NCBI GenBank assembly: GCA_937893145.1
Contig: CALBJW010000136.1
Location: 1 to 35,959, forward strand
Direction: 5' to 3'
Length of the DNA stretch: 35,959 nt
From: an uncultured Prevotellaceae bacterium
GTDB lineage: Bacteria > Bacteroidota > Bacteroidia > Bacteroidales > Bacteroidaceae
Shown here one piece after another: positions 17,103 through 26,320 of the stretch (positions within the stretch are counted from its first letter, which is position 1; the number at the start of each line of letters is the position of its first letter). The notes beneath the pieces are model-generated. The model was not told the DNA's origin. It did not search any database and saw only the letters and a list, made by a program, of their open reading frames with translations. A program made the position numbers and the translations under genes.

Positions 17103-17873
17103 GTGCTTGAATTTGGATTTAAAGATGCAGTAGATATTCTATGTGTAGCGATATTGCTCTACTATGTGTATCGACTGATGAAGGCAAGCGGTTCGCTTAA
17201 CATCTTCTATGGCATTCTGGTGTTTGTCATCGTGTGGACTGTCATCTCACAGATGTTCCAGATGAAACTGCTTGGCACTATATTCGACAGTCTTGTGAAT
17301 GTGGGAGTAATCGGACTTATCGTCATCTTCCAAGAGGAAATCAGACGATTCCTTCTTACGCTTGGTTCGCAGCGCAGACTCCCAGCTATTGCTCGTTTCT
17401 TCACAAAGAAAATGAATGGAGAAGAAACAGACACAGAGGCTTCCATCCTTCCTATTGTCATTGCCTGCAACTCAATGAGCAAGAACAAGGTAGGAGCACT
17501 CATCATCATCGAGCAGAACATGTCGCTGCAGGATATCATCAAGTCGGGTGAGAATATAGATGCAAGAATCAACACCGAACTCATCAAGAACATCTTCTTT
17601 AAGAATAGTCCTCTCCATGATGGAGCAATGATTATCCATCGCAACCGCATCGTTGCGGCAGGTTGTATCCTTCCTCTGTCACACAACATGAATATTCCTA
17701 AGGATCTTGGACTTCGCCATCGTGCAGCACTTGGTATCACACAGCAGAGCGATGCTATTGCTATCATCGTAAGTGAAGAGACTGGTGCCATCAATATTGC
17801 TCATAAGGGAGAATTCAAACTCCATCTGGCAGGCAATGAACTCGAGACATACCTTATGAACAATTATAATTAA
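17103..17873 (+). CDS. cdaA: Membrane diadenylate cyclase (c-di-AMP synthase), GTG start
   Basis: The 256-residue protein has three N-terminal membrane segments (about 10-75), a short coiled linker and a DisA_N domain. Both catalytic signatures are present: DGA (173-175, in LHDGAMII) and RHR (205-207, in GLRHRAALG). It makes cyclic di-AMP from two ATP, a messenger for turgor and cell-wall control. The start is GTG at 17103, as no in-frame ATG precedes the first membrane segment. A gap of 25 bases to the GH105 gene suggests continuing transcription. Confidence 0.94.
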   Translation: MLEFGFKDAVDILCVAILLYYVYRLMKASGSLNIFYGILVFVIVWTVISQMFQMKLLGTIFDSLVNVGVIGLIVIFQEEIRRFLLTLGSQRRLPAIARFFTKKMNGEETDTEASILPIVIACNSMSKNKVGALIIIEQNMSLQDIIKSGENIDARINTELIKNIFFKNSPLHDGAMIIHRNRIVAAGCILPLSHNMNIPKDLGLRHRAALGITQQSDAIAIIVSEETGAINIAHKGEFKLHLAGNELETYLMNNYN

Positions 17874-17898
17874 TACACAACATATCGAATAAATAACT

Positions 17899-19086
17899 AT
17901 GAAACGAATCTTAATCTATTTTTCGCTTATCCTTATTTCTTCCTCTGCTTTTTCGCAGAAGAACAATGTTGAGACTCCAACGGTTGGTTCTGTCATGCAG
18001 GCAATGGAACTGGCAAACGACCATTTCATCAATAAGTATCCCGATGCTGGTGCTCCTACTTTTGTGAAGAAGCAGCGTCCATCAAACCTTTGGACACGAG
18101 GTGTATATTTTGAAGGACTTTGGGAACTTGCGGAGATGGAACGCTTGACAGGTGGTGCAAAATACGAGACTTACTATAAATATATATATGACTGGGGCAC
18201 AGCCCACAACTGGACTCCTCGCAATGGTTGTCGCACTCGTGATGCCGACGACTACTGCTGTTGCCAGACATATATCGACATGGGACATGTAGGACAGACC
18301 ATTGAATGTATGGAACACCTCATTGCTTGCCGTAATGTGCCTCAAACACAAGGCAATGGTTCATCAACTGGTTCGTTTGGCGACTGGACATGGATTGATG
18401 CTATCCAGATGGGACTCCCAGTAATGACAAAACTCAGTGCCTTGATGCAGCAACGTGGTGAGAAGGATTATCTTCGTTATGCAGAACAGGGCTGGCAGAT
18501 GTACCGTACAAGTCGTGACTCGATTGCTGGAGGCTTCTACAACAAGAAGGAAGGTTTGTGGTGGAGAGACAAGGACTTCGTTGCTCCTTTCACCACTCCA
18601 AACGGCAAGAACTGCTATTGGAGTCGAGGCAACGGATGGGTTTATGCAGCACTTGTTCGTGCAATGGAATCACTTCCTTCCGACCCACATTACAAGGACT
18701 ACAAGAAGGATTTCCTCCAGATGACTAAGGCTCTGCTCAAGTGTCAGCAGCCTGATGGTTACTGGTACGCATCACTTGCTGATGCTCAGGACTTCGGAGG
18801 AAAAGAACTTACCGGCACATCACTCTTCATCTACGGTATGGCATGGGGAGTTCGCAAGGGTTACCTCCCAGCAAAGAAGTACAACCCAATCATCTTCAGC
18901 ACCTGGAACGCAATGGTCAAGGATTGTCTCCACCCTGATGGTGTGCTTGGATATGTTCAAGGAACAGGCAAACAGCCAAGCGACTCACAGCCTGTTGCTT
19001 ACGATACCGTACCTGACTTCGACGACTACGGACTCGGATGTTTCCTTCTTTGCGGAACAGAAATCGTAAAATTGTTGAATAAGTAA
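17899..19086 (+). CDS. GH105 unsaturated rhamnogalacturonyl hydrolase-like enzyme
   Basis: The 395-residue product has a signal peptide (about 1-20, ending AFSQ) and an alpha/alpha-barrel fold of the GH88/GH105 kind. Key features are RGVYFEGLWEL near 70, TWIDAIQMGLP with the probable catalytic Asp167, and WSRGNGWVYAALVRAME. Also present is T-G-T-S-L-F-I-Y-G-M-A-W-G-V in the C-terminal third. Such enzymes hydrate the unsaturated uronic acid left by pectate or rhamnogalacturonan lyases and release it from oligosaccharides. Its neighbours folP and cdaA are housekeeping genes, so it is not in an obvious pectin cluster. Only one base separates its stop from the next gene's ATG. Confidence 0.85.
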   Translation: MKRILIYFSLILISSSAFSQKNNVETPTVGSVMQAMELANDHFINKYPDAGAPTFVKKQRPSNLWTRGVYFEGLWELAEMERLTGGAKYETYYKYIYDWGTAHNWTPRNGCRTRDADDYCCCQTYIDMGHVGQTIECMEHLIACRNVPQTQGNGSSTGSFGDWTWIDAIQMGLPVMTKLSALMQQRGEKDYLRYAEQGWQMYRTSRDSIAGGFYNKKEGLWWRDKDFVAPFTTPNGKNCYWSRGNGWVYAALVRAMESLPSDPHYKDYKKDFLQMTKALLKCQQPDGYWYASLADAQDFGGKELTGTSLFIYGMAWGVRKGYLPAKKYNPIIFSTWNAMVKDCLHPDGVLGYVQGTGKQPSDSQPVAYDTVPDFDDYGLGCFLLCGTEIVKLLNK

Positions 19087-19087
19087 T

Positions 19088-20110
19088 ATGAAAAAGTTCT
19101 TTCTTCTACTTCTTGTGCTTGCATCATTGATGGGCACATCCACAACAGTCACTTCATGTTCTTCAAATGACAAGAAGGCACCAATGCTCGGCAAGTCGCA
19201 GTCTGCTCCTTACGAGATGCTGCTCGTTGCCAACAAGGATTGGCTCAACACTATGGCTGGACAGGCTCTGAGTGTCGTTCTCAATTCACCAATCGAAGGA
19301 CTTCCTCAGGCAGAACCACACTTCCGCCTCACCAAGATTAACCCTGCAGCATTTGATGGAACATTCCGTTTCTATGCAAATGCCATTGTTGTGAAGATTG
19401 GAAAGGACTACCCAGAACCAAAGGTTCGTATGGTGGAGGATGCTTACTGTCGTCCTCAGCTCATCCTTTATCTCGAAGCACCAGACGACAACTCATTCAT
19501 CACCCTTGTTCGTGAACGTGCCGAACTCATCCTCAGCATGTTTGATGCTCGTGAGATAGCTCGTGAACGCAGCCTTCTCAAGAAGACATATAGTGGTAAG
19601 GTACAGAAACAGGCAAAACAGCAATTCGGTACCGACATCAAAGTGCCACTCGACATTGACGACATCAAGAAAGGCAAGGATTTCTTCTGGGCATCCGACA
19701 GCAAGAATGAATTCCGTTCAAATATCTGTATGTACACCCTCCCTCTCAAGGACATGTCACTCAATGACTTCGTTGCAGCTCGTGACTCTGTTATGAAGAT
19801 AAACATTCCTGGTGATAAGGAGAACCAATGGATGGAAACAGACGGCAGAACAGTAACCTTCAAGGCTACCGAACTCGAAGGCAGCAGTATTCCTGTCATT
19901 CAGGTTCGTGGACTTTGGGACATGAGAAACGATGCTATGGGTGGACCATTCGTAAGTTATGTTTACACAGACAACACCAACTCTCGCCTCTTAGTTGTTG
20001 AAGGTTTTGTCTTTGCTCCAACCGAAACCAAACGAGCAATCATACGTCCTCTTGAGGCAGCTCTTCAGACGGTTATACTGCCAGAAATGCAACCAAATAC
20101 TCAAGAATAG
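19088..20110 (+). CDS. DUF4837-family lipoprotein
   Basis: The 340-residue product has a signal peptide with lipobox-like TVTSC (Cys24). It appears to be a member of the Bacteroidetes family DUF4837. Visible marks are an early Y-E-M-L-L-V-A-N-K-D-W, a helical R-E-R-A-E-L-I-L-S-M segment, and a C-terminal R-G-L-W-D-M-R-N-D-A-M-G-G-P-F-V-S-Y. No enzymatic motif is seen and the function is unknown. It starts one base after the GH105 stop and is probably co-translated with it. Confidence 0.75.
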   Translation: MKKFFLLLLVLASLMGTSTTVTSCSSNDKKAPMLGKSQSAPYEMLLVANKDWLNTMAGQALSVVLNSPIEGLPQAEPHFRLTKINPAAFDGTFRFYANAIVVKIGKDYPEPKVRMVEDAYCRPQLILYLEAPDDNSFITLVRERAELILSMFDAREIARERSLLKKTYSGKVQKQAKQQFGTDIKVPLDIDDIKKGKDFFWASDSKNEFRSNICMYTLPLKDMSLNDFVAARDSVMKINIPGDKENQWMETDGRTVTFKATELEGSSIPVIQVRGLWDMRNDAMGGPFVSYVYTDNTNSRLLVVEGFVFAPTETKRAIIRPLEAALQTVILPEMQPNTQE

Positions 20111-20151
20111 GTATATTTTTATTAGAAAAGTTGCATTTTCTTTACTCAAAA

Positions 20152-20183
20152 TTTGGTAGTAATATCAAAAGTACATACCTTTG
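20152..20183 (+). promoter_or_regulatory. Bacteroidetes promoter for the ferredoxin gene
   Basis: TTTG (20152-20155) and TACCTTTG (20176-20183) are separated by 20 bases, matching the consensus closely. The leader to the ATG at 20235 would be about 45 bases. The -7 box is identical to that of the calycin-like gene. Confidence 0.8.
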
Positions 20184-20234
20184 CATCATCATTTTTAGGC
20201 AAAAGAATTATTAACAATCTAAAAAAATAAGATT

Positions 20235-20408
20235 ATGGCTTACGTAATTAGCGACGATTGTGTAATGTGTGGAACTTGCGCAGGTGAGTGTCCATCAGGT
20301 GCTATCAACGAAGGTGATGGCAAGTATGTAATTGATGCAGACTCATGTGTTGACTGCGGTACTTGTGCTGACTCTTGTCCAGCTGGTGCTATCAACCCAG
20401 GTGAGTAA
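20235..20408 (+). CDS. Small 2[4Fe-4S] ferredoxin
   Basis: This 57-residue protein carries two classical cluster-binding motifs C-x2-C-x2-C-x3-C-P. One uses Cys9, 12, 15 and 19; the other uses Cys38, 41, 44 and 48. The two halves are internally similar (C-G-T-C ... C-P-x-G-A-I-N). It is a soluble electron carrier of anaerobic metabolism, for example for pyruvate:ferredoxin oxidoreductase or hydrogenases. It has its own promoter and terminator and so forms a single-gene transcript. It is easily missed because of its length. Confidence 0.96.
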   Translation: MAYVISDDCVMCGTCAGECPSGAINEGDGKYVIDADSCVDCGTCADSCPAGAINPGE

Positions 20409-20438
20409 TCAATTAAATTACGCATTTCGCAGAAGAAA

Positions 20439-20475
20439 AGCGGCAAATCATTATTGGTTTGTCGCTCTTTTTTTG
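20439..20475 (+). terminator. Terminator of the ferredoxin gene
   Basis: A 12-bp stem with two G-T pairs (20439-20450 with 20455-20466) closes the loop TTAT and is followed by a run of nine T. The next gene's -7 box starts directly after it. Confidence 0.88.
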
Positions 20476-20483
20476 TACTTTTG
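20476..20483 (+). promoter_or_regulatory. Candidate -7 box for the GH2 gene
   Basis: TACTTTTG followed by CACC fits TAnnTTTG and starts at the base after the ferredoxin terminator's T-run. The -33 region falls inside the terminator stem (TTGG near 20454-20457, spacing 18). The ATG is 26 bases downstream. Confidence 0.6.
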
Positions 20484-20508
20484 CACCAAACATATACTTG
20501 AAAGAACT

Positions 20509-23500
20509 ATGACAAAAAGAATCTATTCATTATTTATTATTATGTGTGCGGCAATTACAGCCAGTGCACAGTTAGTTGGTGAGTGGCAATTCCGTATGGA
20601 CCCAGAGAATGTGGGCATCAAGGAACAGTGGTTCAACCAGTCATTCGACGAGACCATCAACCTTCCTTCTTCAATGCCAGAATCCTTGAAGGGCTACGAC
20701 ATCAGTACCGACACCAAATGGGTTGGTTCACTCTACGATTCGTCTTACTTCTACAATCCATACATGGCAAAGTACCGCAAGCCAGGTGAGGACATGAAGC
20801 TCCAGTTCTTCCTCACTCCATCAAAGCACTATGTTGGTGTGGCTTGGTACAAGAAGACATTCAACCTCGAGTCGGAAGAAGAACTTCCAAACTACACTCT
20901 TCTTCTCGAACGACCACATATCACAACCGATGTTTGGGTAAACGGCAAGAAGGTTCAGGACACTCACAACTCCCTTTCCGTTCCACACCGCTACTACCTT
21001 TATGGCTACCTTAAGCCAGGCAGCAACGACATCGTTATTCGTGTGAACAACGATCCTGAAACTGTTAAGGTAGGACAAGATTCCCATTCTGTAACAGACC
21101 AGACACAAGGATGCTGGAACGGTATCGTTGGAAAGATACAACTCTGCAAGTTCAACAATGTAGAGAATATAAAGGTGTATCCAGATATTGACACTAAGTC
21201 GGCTCGAGTACACCTCGACCTTCAGGGAGCCATGCCAAAGGAGAAGGCAACCGTCTCTCTTCGTGCTGTAGCATGGAACTGTCCTAAGGACAAACGCCAC
21301 ACAGTCGTTTCGGCTCCTATCACCGTGAATCTCACAGACGAAGACATCGTGTCAAGAGACATCACCCTTCAGCTCGGCGACAGTATGCTCCTTTGGGATG
21401 AGTTCAATCCTCAGATGTACCGTCTTGAGGTTAATGTGACCACTAAGTCGCATGGCACCTTGACAGCAACTACCAACTTCGGTATGCGTAAGATTGAGAT
21501 TCGCGAAAAGATGTTCTATGTCAATGGTCGTGAGGTCATCCTTCGTGGTACAGTTGAGAACTGCGACTTCCCAAATACAGGTTATCCTCCAACAGACTTG
21601 GCATCATGGCGCCAACTCTTTGAGACATGTAAGTCATACGGTCTCAACCACATGCGCTTCCATTCATACTGTCCACCAGAGGCAGCATTCACAGCAGCCG
21701 ACATCGTAGGTTTCTACATCCAGCCAGAAGGTCCATCATGGCCTAATCACGGTGTTAGACTTGGACGAGGTGAGTTTATCGACACATACCTCATGGAGGA
21801 ATCCATTGCCATCCTTGATGAGTACGGCAACCATCCTTCATTCACATTCTATGCTTTCGGTAATGAACCAGCAGGCAACTGGGTTCCTTGGTCAACAGAA
21901 CATGTGGCTCAACTCAAGGAGTGGGATAACCGCCATCTCTATTGCGGATTCTCGGTAGGTGGTGGCTGGGCATGGCAACCAGGCAGTGAATATGCCGTTA
22001 AGGCTGGTGCTCGTGGTCTCAATGAATGGACAAAGCGTGCTCCAGAGTCAGTTGTAAACTTCGAGAAGAATATCTCAATGTACAACGGAAAGGACATGCC
22101 AAACACACCTATCACCATGCCTTTCGTTTCTCACGAGACAGGACAATGGTGTGCTTTCCCTAACTTCGACGAGATACAGAAGTATCGTGGTGTGAACAAA
22201 GCAAAGAACTTTGAAATCTTCCGCGATCTCCTTCGTGACAACGGCATGGCATCTCGTGGTCATAAGTTCCTCATGGCTTCGGGCAAGCTTCAGGCACTCT
22301 GCTACAAGGCAGAGATTGAACGAACACTCCGCACTCCTAACTACGCAGGTTTCCAACTCCTTTCCCTCAACGACTATTCTGGACAGGGAACAGCCCTCGT
22401 TGGTGTGACAGATGTATTCTTCGAGAACAAGGGTTATATGGATGCTATAGAGTTCCGCGAGTTCTGTTCTCCAATCGTTCCTCTTGCAAAGATTAAGAAG
22501 TTCACATACAAGAACACCGAAACCTTCGAGGCAGACATCGAACTTTCTCAGTTCTCTGACAAGGAGATAAAGAATGCCGCACCTCATTGGGTAATGTACA
22601 AGGCACCAAAGAAGCAGGGCGACCTCATGCTTGCAAACATGGAAGCACCATTTGCTATTGGCGACCTTCCAGCTCGTGACATTCCTGTTGGTGGCAACAT
22701 CGAACTCGGTAAGGTTTCTGTTCCTCTCAACGGCATCACCGAACCAACAAAACTCACCTTCTATGTAACCATCCCTGGTACTGATGCTCGTAACCACTGG
22801 GATTTGTGGGTTTATCCTGAGGCAAACAAGGAGAGTGCAAAGGCTCCAAAGGTTAAACTTGGTAAGCGACCAAACACATATTTCGACGGTGATGTCTTCA
22901 TTACCGATTCTCTTGATGCACAGGCACAGCAGCTTCTCAAGAAGGGCAAGAAGGTTCTTATCTGTGCTGCCGGCAAGGTTACTTACGGCAAGGAAGTGGT
23001 ACAGCAGTTCACTCCAGTCTTCTGGAACACATCATGGTTCAAGATGCGTCCTCCTCACACCACAGGTATCTTTGTTGAAAGCACACACAGCATCTTCGAC
23101 ATCTTCCCAACAGACTACCATTCCGACATGCAGTGGTGGGAACTTGTCAACCGTGCTCAGGTCATGCAGTTCACCGACTTCCCACAAGACTTCCAACCAC
23201 TCGTTCAGAGCATCGACACATGGTTCGTATCTCGTAAGATTGGTATGCTCTTTGAGGCAAACATCGGAAAGGGCAAACTTGTCATGACAACTATGGACCT
23301 CAATTCCGACCTCGACAATCGTGTTGTGGCTCGACAGATGAAGGCTTCTATCCTCAACTACATGCATTCCGACAAGTTCCTTCCTTCTTGGAACATTGAA
23401 CAGGAACGCGTTGCCGACCTCTTCACTAAGGTGGCAGGAGAAGTGAACATGTTCACTAAGGATTCTCCAGACGAACTGAAACCAGCACTCAATGCACCAA

Positions 23501-23520
23501 CCACAACAACTAAAAAATAG
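20509..23520 (+). CDS. Secreted GH2-family glycoside hydrolase
   Basis: The 1003-residue product has a signal peptide (1-20, ending ASAQ) and an N-terminal sugar-binding jelly-roll (H-Y-V-G-V-A-W-Y-K-K and D-V-W-V-N-G-K-K). An Ig-like domain and a GH2 TIM barrel follow. The barrel has F-Y-V-N-G-R-E-V-I-L-R-G-T, the acid/base region F-G-N-E-P-A-G (Glu453) and a nucleophile candidate in V-S-H-E-T-G-Q-W (Glu543). A long C-terminal part (about 700-1000) follows. GH2 covers beta-galactosidases, beta-glucuronidases, beta-mannosidases and related pectin enzymes; specificity cannot be decided here. The ATG at 20509 is used because an upstream extension would overlap the ferredoxin gene. A 10-base gap to the esterase gene indicates an operon. 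Confidence 0.87.
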   Translation: MTKRIYSLFIIMCAAITASAQLVGEWQFRMDPENVGIKEQWFNQSFDETINLPSSMPESLKGYDISTDTKWVGSLYDSSYFYNPYMAKYRKPGEDMKLQFFLTPSKHYVGVAWYKKTFNLESEEELPNYTLLLERPHITTDVWVNGKKVQDTHNSLSVPHRYYLYGYLKPGSNDIVIRVNNDPETVKVGQDSHSVTDQTQGCWNGIVGKIQLCKFNNVENIKVYPDIDTKSARVHLDLQGAMPKEKATVSLRAVAWNCPKDKRHTVVSAPITVNLTDEDIVSRDITLQLGDSMLLWDEFNPQMYRLEVNVTTKSHGTLTATTNFGMRKIEIREKMFYVNGREVILRGTVENCDFPNTGYPPTDLASWRQLFETCKSYGLNHMRFHSYCPPEAAFTAADIVGFYIQPEGPSWPNHGVRLGRGEFIDTYLMEESIAILDEYGNHPSFTFYAFGNEPAGNWVPWSTEHVAQLKEWDNRHLYCGFSVGGGWAWQPGSEYAVKAGARGLNEWTKRAPESVVNFEKNISMYNGKDMPNTPITMPFVSHETGQWCAFPNFDEIQKYRGVNKAKNFEIFRDLLRDNGMASRGHKFLMASGKLQALCYKAEIERTLRTPNYAGFQLLSLNDYSGQGTALVGVTDVFFENKGYMDAIEFREFCSPIVPLAKIKKFTYKNTETFEADIELSQFSDKEIKNAAPHWVMYKAPKKQGDLMLANMEAPFAIGDLPARDIPVGGNIELGKVSVPLNGITEPTKLTFYVTIPGTDARNHWDLWVYPEANKESAKAPKVKLGKRPNTYFDGDVFITDSLDAQAQQLLKKGKKVLICAAGKVTYGKEVVQQFTPVFWNTSWFKMRPPHTTGIFVESTHSIFDIFPTDYHSDMQWWELVNRAQVMQFTDFPQDFQPLVQSIDTWFVSRKIGMLFEANIGKGKLVMTTMDLNSDLDNRVVARQMKASILNYMHSDKFLPSWNIEQERVADLFTKVAGEVNMFTKDSPDELKPALNAPTTTTKK

Positions 23521-23530
23521 TTCAACAACG

Positions 23531-24844
23531 ATGAAAAATCTCTCAATACTTTCCACTCTCATAACTGCAGTTCTTCTGCAGTTCCCTACATCATCCGTAG
23601 CACAGACCTACTCCTTTGATGGTCGTACAAAACAAGCCATTCAGGTAAAGCCAACTGACAAGTATTCGGATGAGAAGGGATATGGCTTCGACTACGAGTA
23701 CATCATTGATGCTGCTCGCAAACAGCAGACCGAGAGTTTCAAACTCTCTGATGGCATTTGCTACTTCTCCGTAGCTGTTCCTGATGGAAACTACAAGGTG
23801 ACAGTCACCGTTGGTTCGAAGAAGAAGGCAGCATCAACAACCGTTCGTGCTGAATCTCGTCGTCTTTACATTCACGATGCAAAGACAAAGAAAGGAGAGT
23901 TCAAGACTTTCTCATTCATCGTAAATAAGCACAACACCAACATCACCCTTCCTGATGGCAAGACCGACATCGTGAAGATTACTCCTCGTGAGAAGGGAGT
24001 GATACGCTGGGATGACAAGCTCACTCTTGAAATCAATGGTGATGCTCCAGCTTGTTCTTCCATCAAGATTGAACCTGCCAATGATGTTCCTACGATGTAC
24101 CTCTGTGGCAACTCGACAGTTGTTGACCAGGACTACGAGCCTTGGGCTTCATGGGGACAGATGTTCACATATTGGTTCAACGATGAAGTAGCAGTATCAA
24201 ACTATGCAGCCAGTGGACTCACATCCACTTCTTTCGCAGCACAAAACCGTTTGAAGAAGATTGTATCTCTTCTCAAACCAGGCGATTATGTGTTCATCGA
24301 GTTTGGACACAACGACGAGAAGGACAAGATGGCTGGTGCTGGAGCATTCTACAACTACGCTCACAACCTCAAGACTTATGTTGATGAGATTCGTGCTAAG
24401 GGTGCCACTCCTATCATCCTTTCTCCTACTGAACGCCGCATGGTGAAGGACGGTAAGTTCTCTCCTACTCATGGCAAGTATCCAGAAGCAGCGATGTTCG
24501 TTGCAGAAGACCTCAATGTTGGTTTCATTCCTCTCACCGACATGACTCAGACTCTCTACAAGGCAATGGGTCCTGAAGACAGCAAGCACCTTCTTGTTCA
24601 TTACCCTGCTCACACCTACCCTGGACAGGGAAAGGCATTCGAAGACAATACCCACTTCAACGCATTTGGTGCATACCAGATTTCCCGCCTCATCGTTCGT
24701 GGAATGAAGGCTCTCGGTCTTCCTATACTCAAATATCTTAAACCAGACTTCAAAGACCTCGACCCTGCCAATCCTGATGACTGGAAGTCATTCCACTGGA
24801 GCGACAGTCCATTCATTGACACTGTTAAGCCTGATGGAAATTAA
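23531..24844 (+). CDS. Secreted SGNH esterase, CE12-like rhamnogalacturonan acetylesterase
   Basis: The 437-residue product has a signal peptide (1-25, ending SVAQ) and an N-terminal beta-sandwich (about 26-180, with Y-S-F-D-G and G-Y-G-F-D-Y). An SGNH hydrolase domain follows. It has C-G-N-S-T-V with nucleophile Ser195, a central G-H-N-D motif, and D-N-T-H-F with the charge-relay Asp372 and His375. This arrangement fits CE12 enzymes that remove acetyl groups from rhamnogalacturonan. Co-transcription with the GH2 gene suggests both act on the same substituted pectin. Confidence 0.85.
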   Translation: MKNLSILSTLITAVLLQFPTSSVAQTYSFDGRTKQAIQVKPTDKYSDEKGYGFDYEYIIDAARKQQTESFKLSDGICYFSVAVPDGNYKVTVTVGSKKKAASTTVRAESRRLYIHDAKTKKGEFKTFSFIVNKHNTNITLPDGKTDIVKITPREKGVIRWDDKLTLEINGDAPACSSIKIEPANDVPTMYLCGNSTVVDQDYEPWASWGQMFTYWFNDEVAVSNYAASGLTSTSFAAQNRLKKIVSLLKPGDYVFIEFGHNDEKDKMAGAGAFYNYAHNLKTYVDEIRAKGATPIILSPTERRMVKDGKFSPTHGKYPEAAMFVAEDLNVGFIPLTDMTQTLYKAMGPEDSKHLLVHYPAHTYPGQGKAFEDNTHFNAFGAYQISRLIVRGMKALGLPILKYLKPDFKDLDPANPDDWKSFHWSDSPFIDTVKPDGN

Positions 24845-24854
24845 ATAAATGAGC

Positions 24855-24877
24855 AAATTTATTTTTATAATCAAGAA
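24855..24877 (+). repeat. 23-bp intergenic direct repeat, copy 1
   Basis: This segment matches 28203-28225 at 22 of 23 positions (AAATTTATTTTT ... AATCAAGAA). Each copy lies shortly after a CAZyme stop codon (10 and 20 bases) and ends in TCAAGAA. The same TCAAGAA forms the tip of the 176-bp inverted-repeat element at copy 2. It could be a shared terminator-like sequence or a remnant of an element end. Confidence 0.6.
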
Positions 24878-24879
24878 AT

Positions 24880-25743
24880 ATGATTACATGTCCTAATTGC
24901 GGCGAACAGGTGCCTGATGCCGCAAACTTCTGCACCCATTGTGGTGTAAATATACATGAGATGGTGAGTTGTCCTAAGTGTGGAAAGATGGTGATGAAAG
25001 GCACCGCCTTCTGCATGTACTGTGGACAAAATATGAACGGAGCCGTTCCTCCTGTCGAACCAGAGAAGAAAAAGAAGAAGTCGGGAGTGGCAACCTTCTT
25101 CAAGTGGTTCTTCACCATCCTCTTCCTTGCCGCAGCAGGTGTGGCTGCCTATTACTTCTACAATCTGAAGGAGACAAAACGCCTTGAAGAGGAAAAGATT
25201 CTTCGTGAACAAGCCCTTCAGGACTCCATAGACAATGCACTCTACGAACTTGAACTCAAGGAGGAGGAGGCTCGCATCGCTGAAGAACAGAGAATAGAAG
25301 ACCTCAAGCCTTTCGTTGCCACCCTCTACACATGCCACGGTCCTCATCGTGACAAGATTCTCCGCTACTACACAGCCGACCTCCGTGCTGCATACAACAG
25401 TTGGAATGCCACAGAAGAACTGCAAGGTCCTCAGGCACTTTTCTTTGAAAAGAAATGGGAAGAAGGATGCAGCACATGGTGCCTCATCAAGAACTACAAA
25501 CATGCCATCGTTGAGGCATCATCACCCGACGAGACATCAGCCGTCATCCACGCCACTGTGTCCTTTGCTCTCTATAGTGCATACGACGACCAGCCATTCA
25601 TCCAGATGCAGGAGCATAAGGATGTGCTTTATCTCAAGTATGAAGCTGGTGAATGGAAGATTGACGACCTTGTTCGTGATGGTCTGTCCATCAAGAAAGC
25701 ATACAACTCAGGCAGCCTAAAGTACGGTCGTGAAGTGTGCTAA
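24880..25743 (+). CDS. Double zinc-ribbon membrane protein with coiled coil
   Basis: The 287-residue protein starts with two zinc ribbons: Cys4/7/18/21 and Cys31/34/45/48. A lysine-rich linker follows, then one membrane segment (about 73-93) and a charged helical stretch likely to be a coiled coil (about 97-140). The C-terminal domain (about 145-287) is mixed alpha/beta, with aromatic-rich strands such as V-L-Y-L-K-Y-E-A-G-E-W-K-I-D-D-L, which resembles NTF2-like folds. No enzymatic residues are evident and the function is unknown. The last 27 bases overlap the end of the convergent phosphopantetheinyl transferase gene. Confidence 0.85.
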   Translation: MITCPNCGEQVPDAANFCTHCGVNIHEMVSCPKCGKMVMKGTAFCMYCGQNMNGAVPPVEPEKKKKKSGVATFFKWFFTILFLAAAGVAAYYFYNLKETKRLEEEKILREQALQDSIDNALYELELKEEEARIAEEQRIEDLKPFVATLYTCHGPHRDKILRYYTADLRAAYNSWNATEELQGPQALFFEKKWEEGCSTWCLIKNYKHAIVEASSPDETSAVIHATVSFALYSAYDDQPFIQMQEHKDVLYLKYEAGEWKIDDLVRDGLSIKKAYNSGSLKYGREVC

Positions 25744-26307
25744 CGAATACACATAACCTTTCTCCTCATTGACAAAGGTTTCTATCCTGACTCTGCTCAT
25801 GTTTTCAGCCGAGAGTACCGACTTGATGTCGTCATTTATGCCCTCGCCTGTCAATTTGAGCAGAGCCTCTTTTTGTGTCCACAGTCGAATGAACTCCGTG
25901 TTTGGGTTCTCAGCCTCCTTGATTCGCCGAACCTCATCCTCATTCATCGTGTAGTCTATCAGACTATCATTGCCTCTTCCAATACACTCCACATCCACCC
26001 CTACAGGTTCACTCCCTACAGCACACACCACAGCCCTCTTGCAGTGGCTCATGTTGAAGTGTATCTCTTCGTGTCCAATGATGCTTGGCTTTCCGTGTTC
26101 GCCATACTCAAACACAGGCATCTCCTCCATTCCATACTTCTCTCTCAGTCCTTTGCACAGAAGCATATATGCCACAGCACACTCTTTCCTTCCAAGTGCA
26201 AACTTGAACTTCAGAGCCTGTTCACGCCTTTGAGTAGGAAATGTGTCTATGATTTCCTTAACCTCATCATCGCTTATTTTGTCCAACTCATCATTAATAT
26301 ACAACAT
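25717..26307 (-). CDS. 4'-phosphopantetheinyl transferase
   Basis: The 196-residue cytoplasmic enzyme transfers 4'-phosphopantetheine from CoA to carrier proteins. Family motifs are present: F-N-M-S-H-C with the following basic residue, G-V-D-V-E-C-I (magnesium-binding Asp and Glu) and L-W-T-Q-K-E-A-L-L-K. Size and N-terminal region suggest the Sfp/HetI group rather than AcpS. The ATG at 26307 is preferred; an upstream TTG (26328) lies inside the -7 promoter box. No polyketide or peptide synthase gene is visible nearby, so its carrier protein is not known. Confidence 0.88.
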   Translation of the reverse strand: MLYINDELDKISDDEVKEIIDTFPTQRREQALKFKFALGRKECAVAYMLLCKGLREKYGMEEMPVFEYGEHGKPSIIGHEEIHFNMSHCKRAVVCAVGSEPVGVDVECIGRGNDSLIDYTMNEDEVRRIKEAENPNTEFIRLWTQKEALLKLTGEGINDDIKSVLSAENMSRVRIETFVNEEKGYVYSLAHFTTVL

Positions 26308-26320
26308 ATATCGCTTATTT

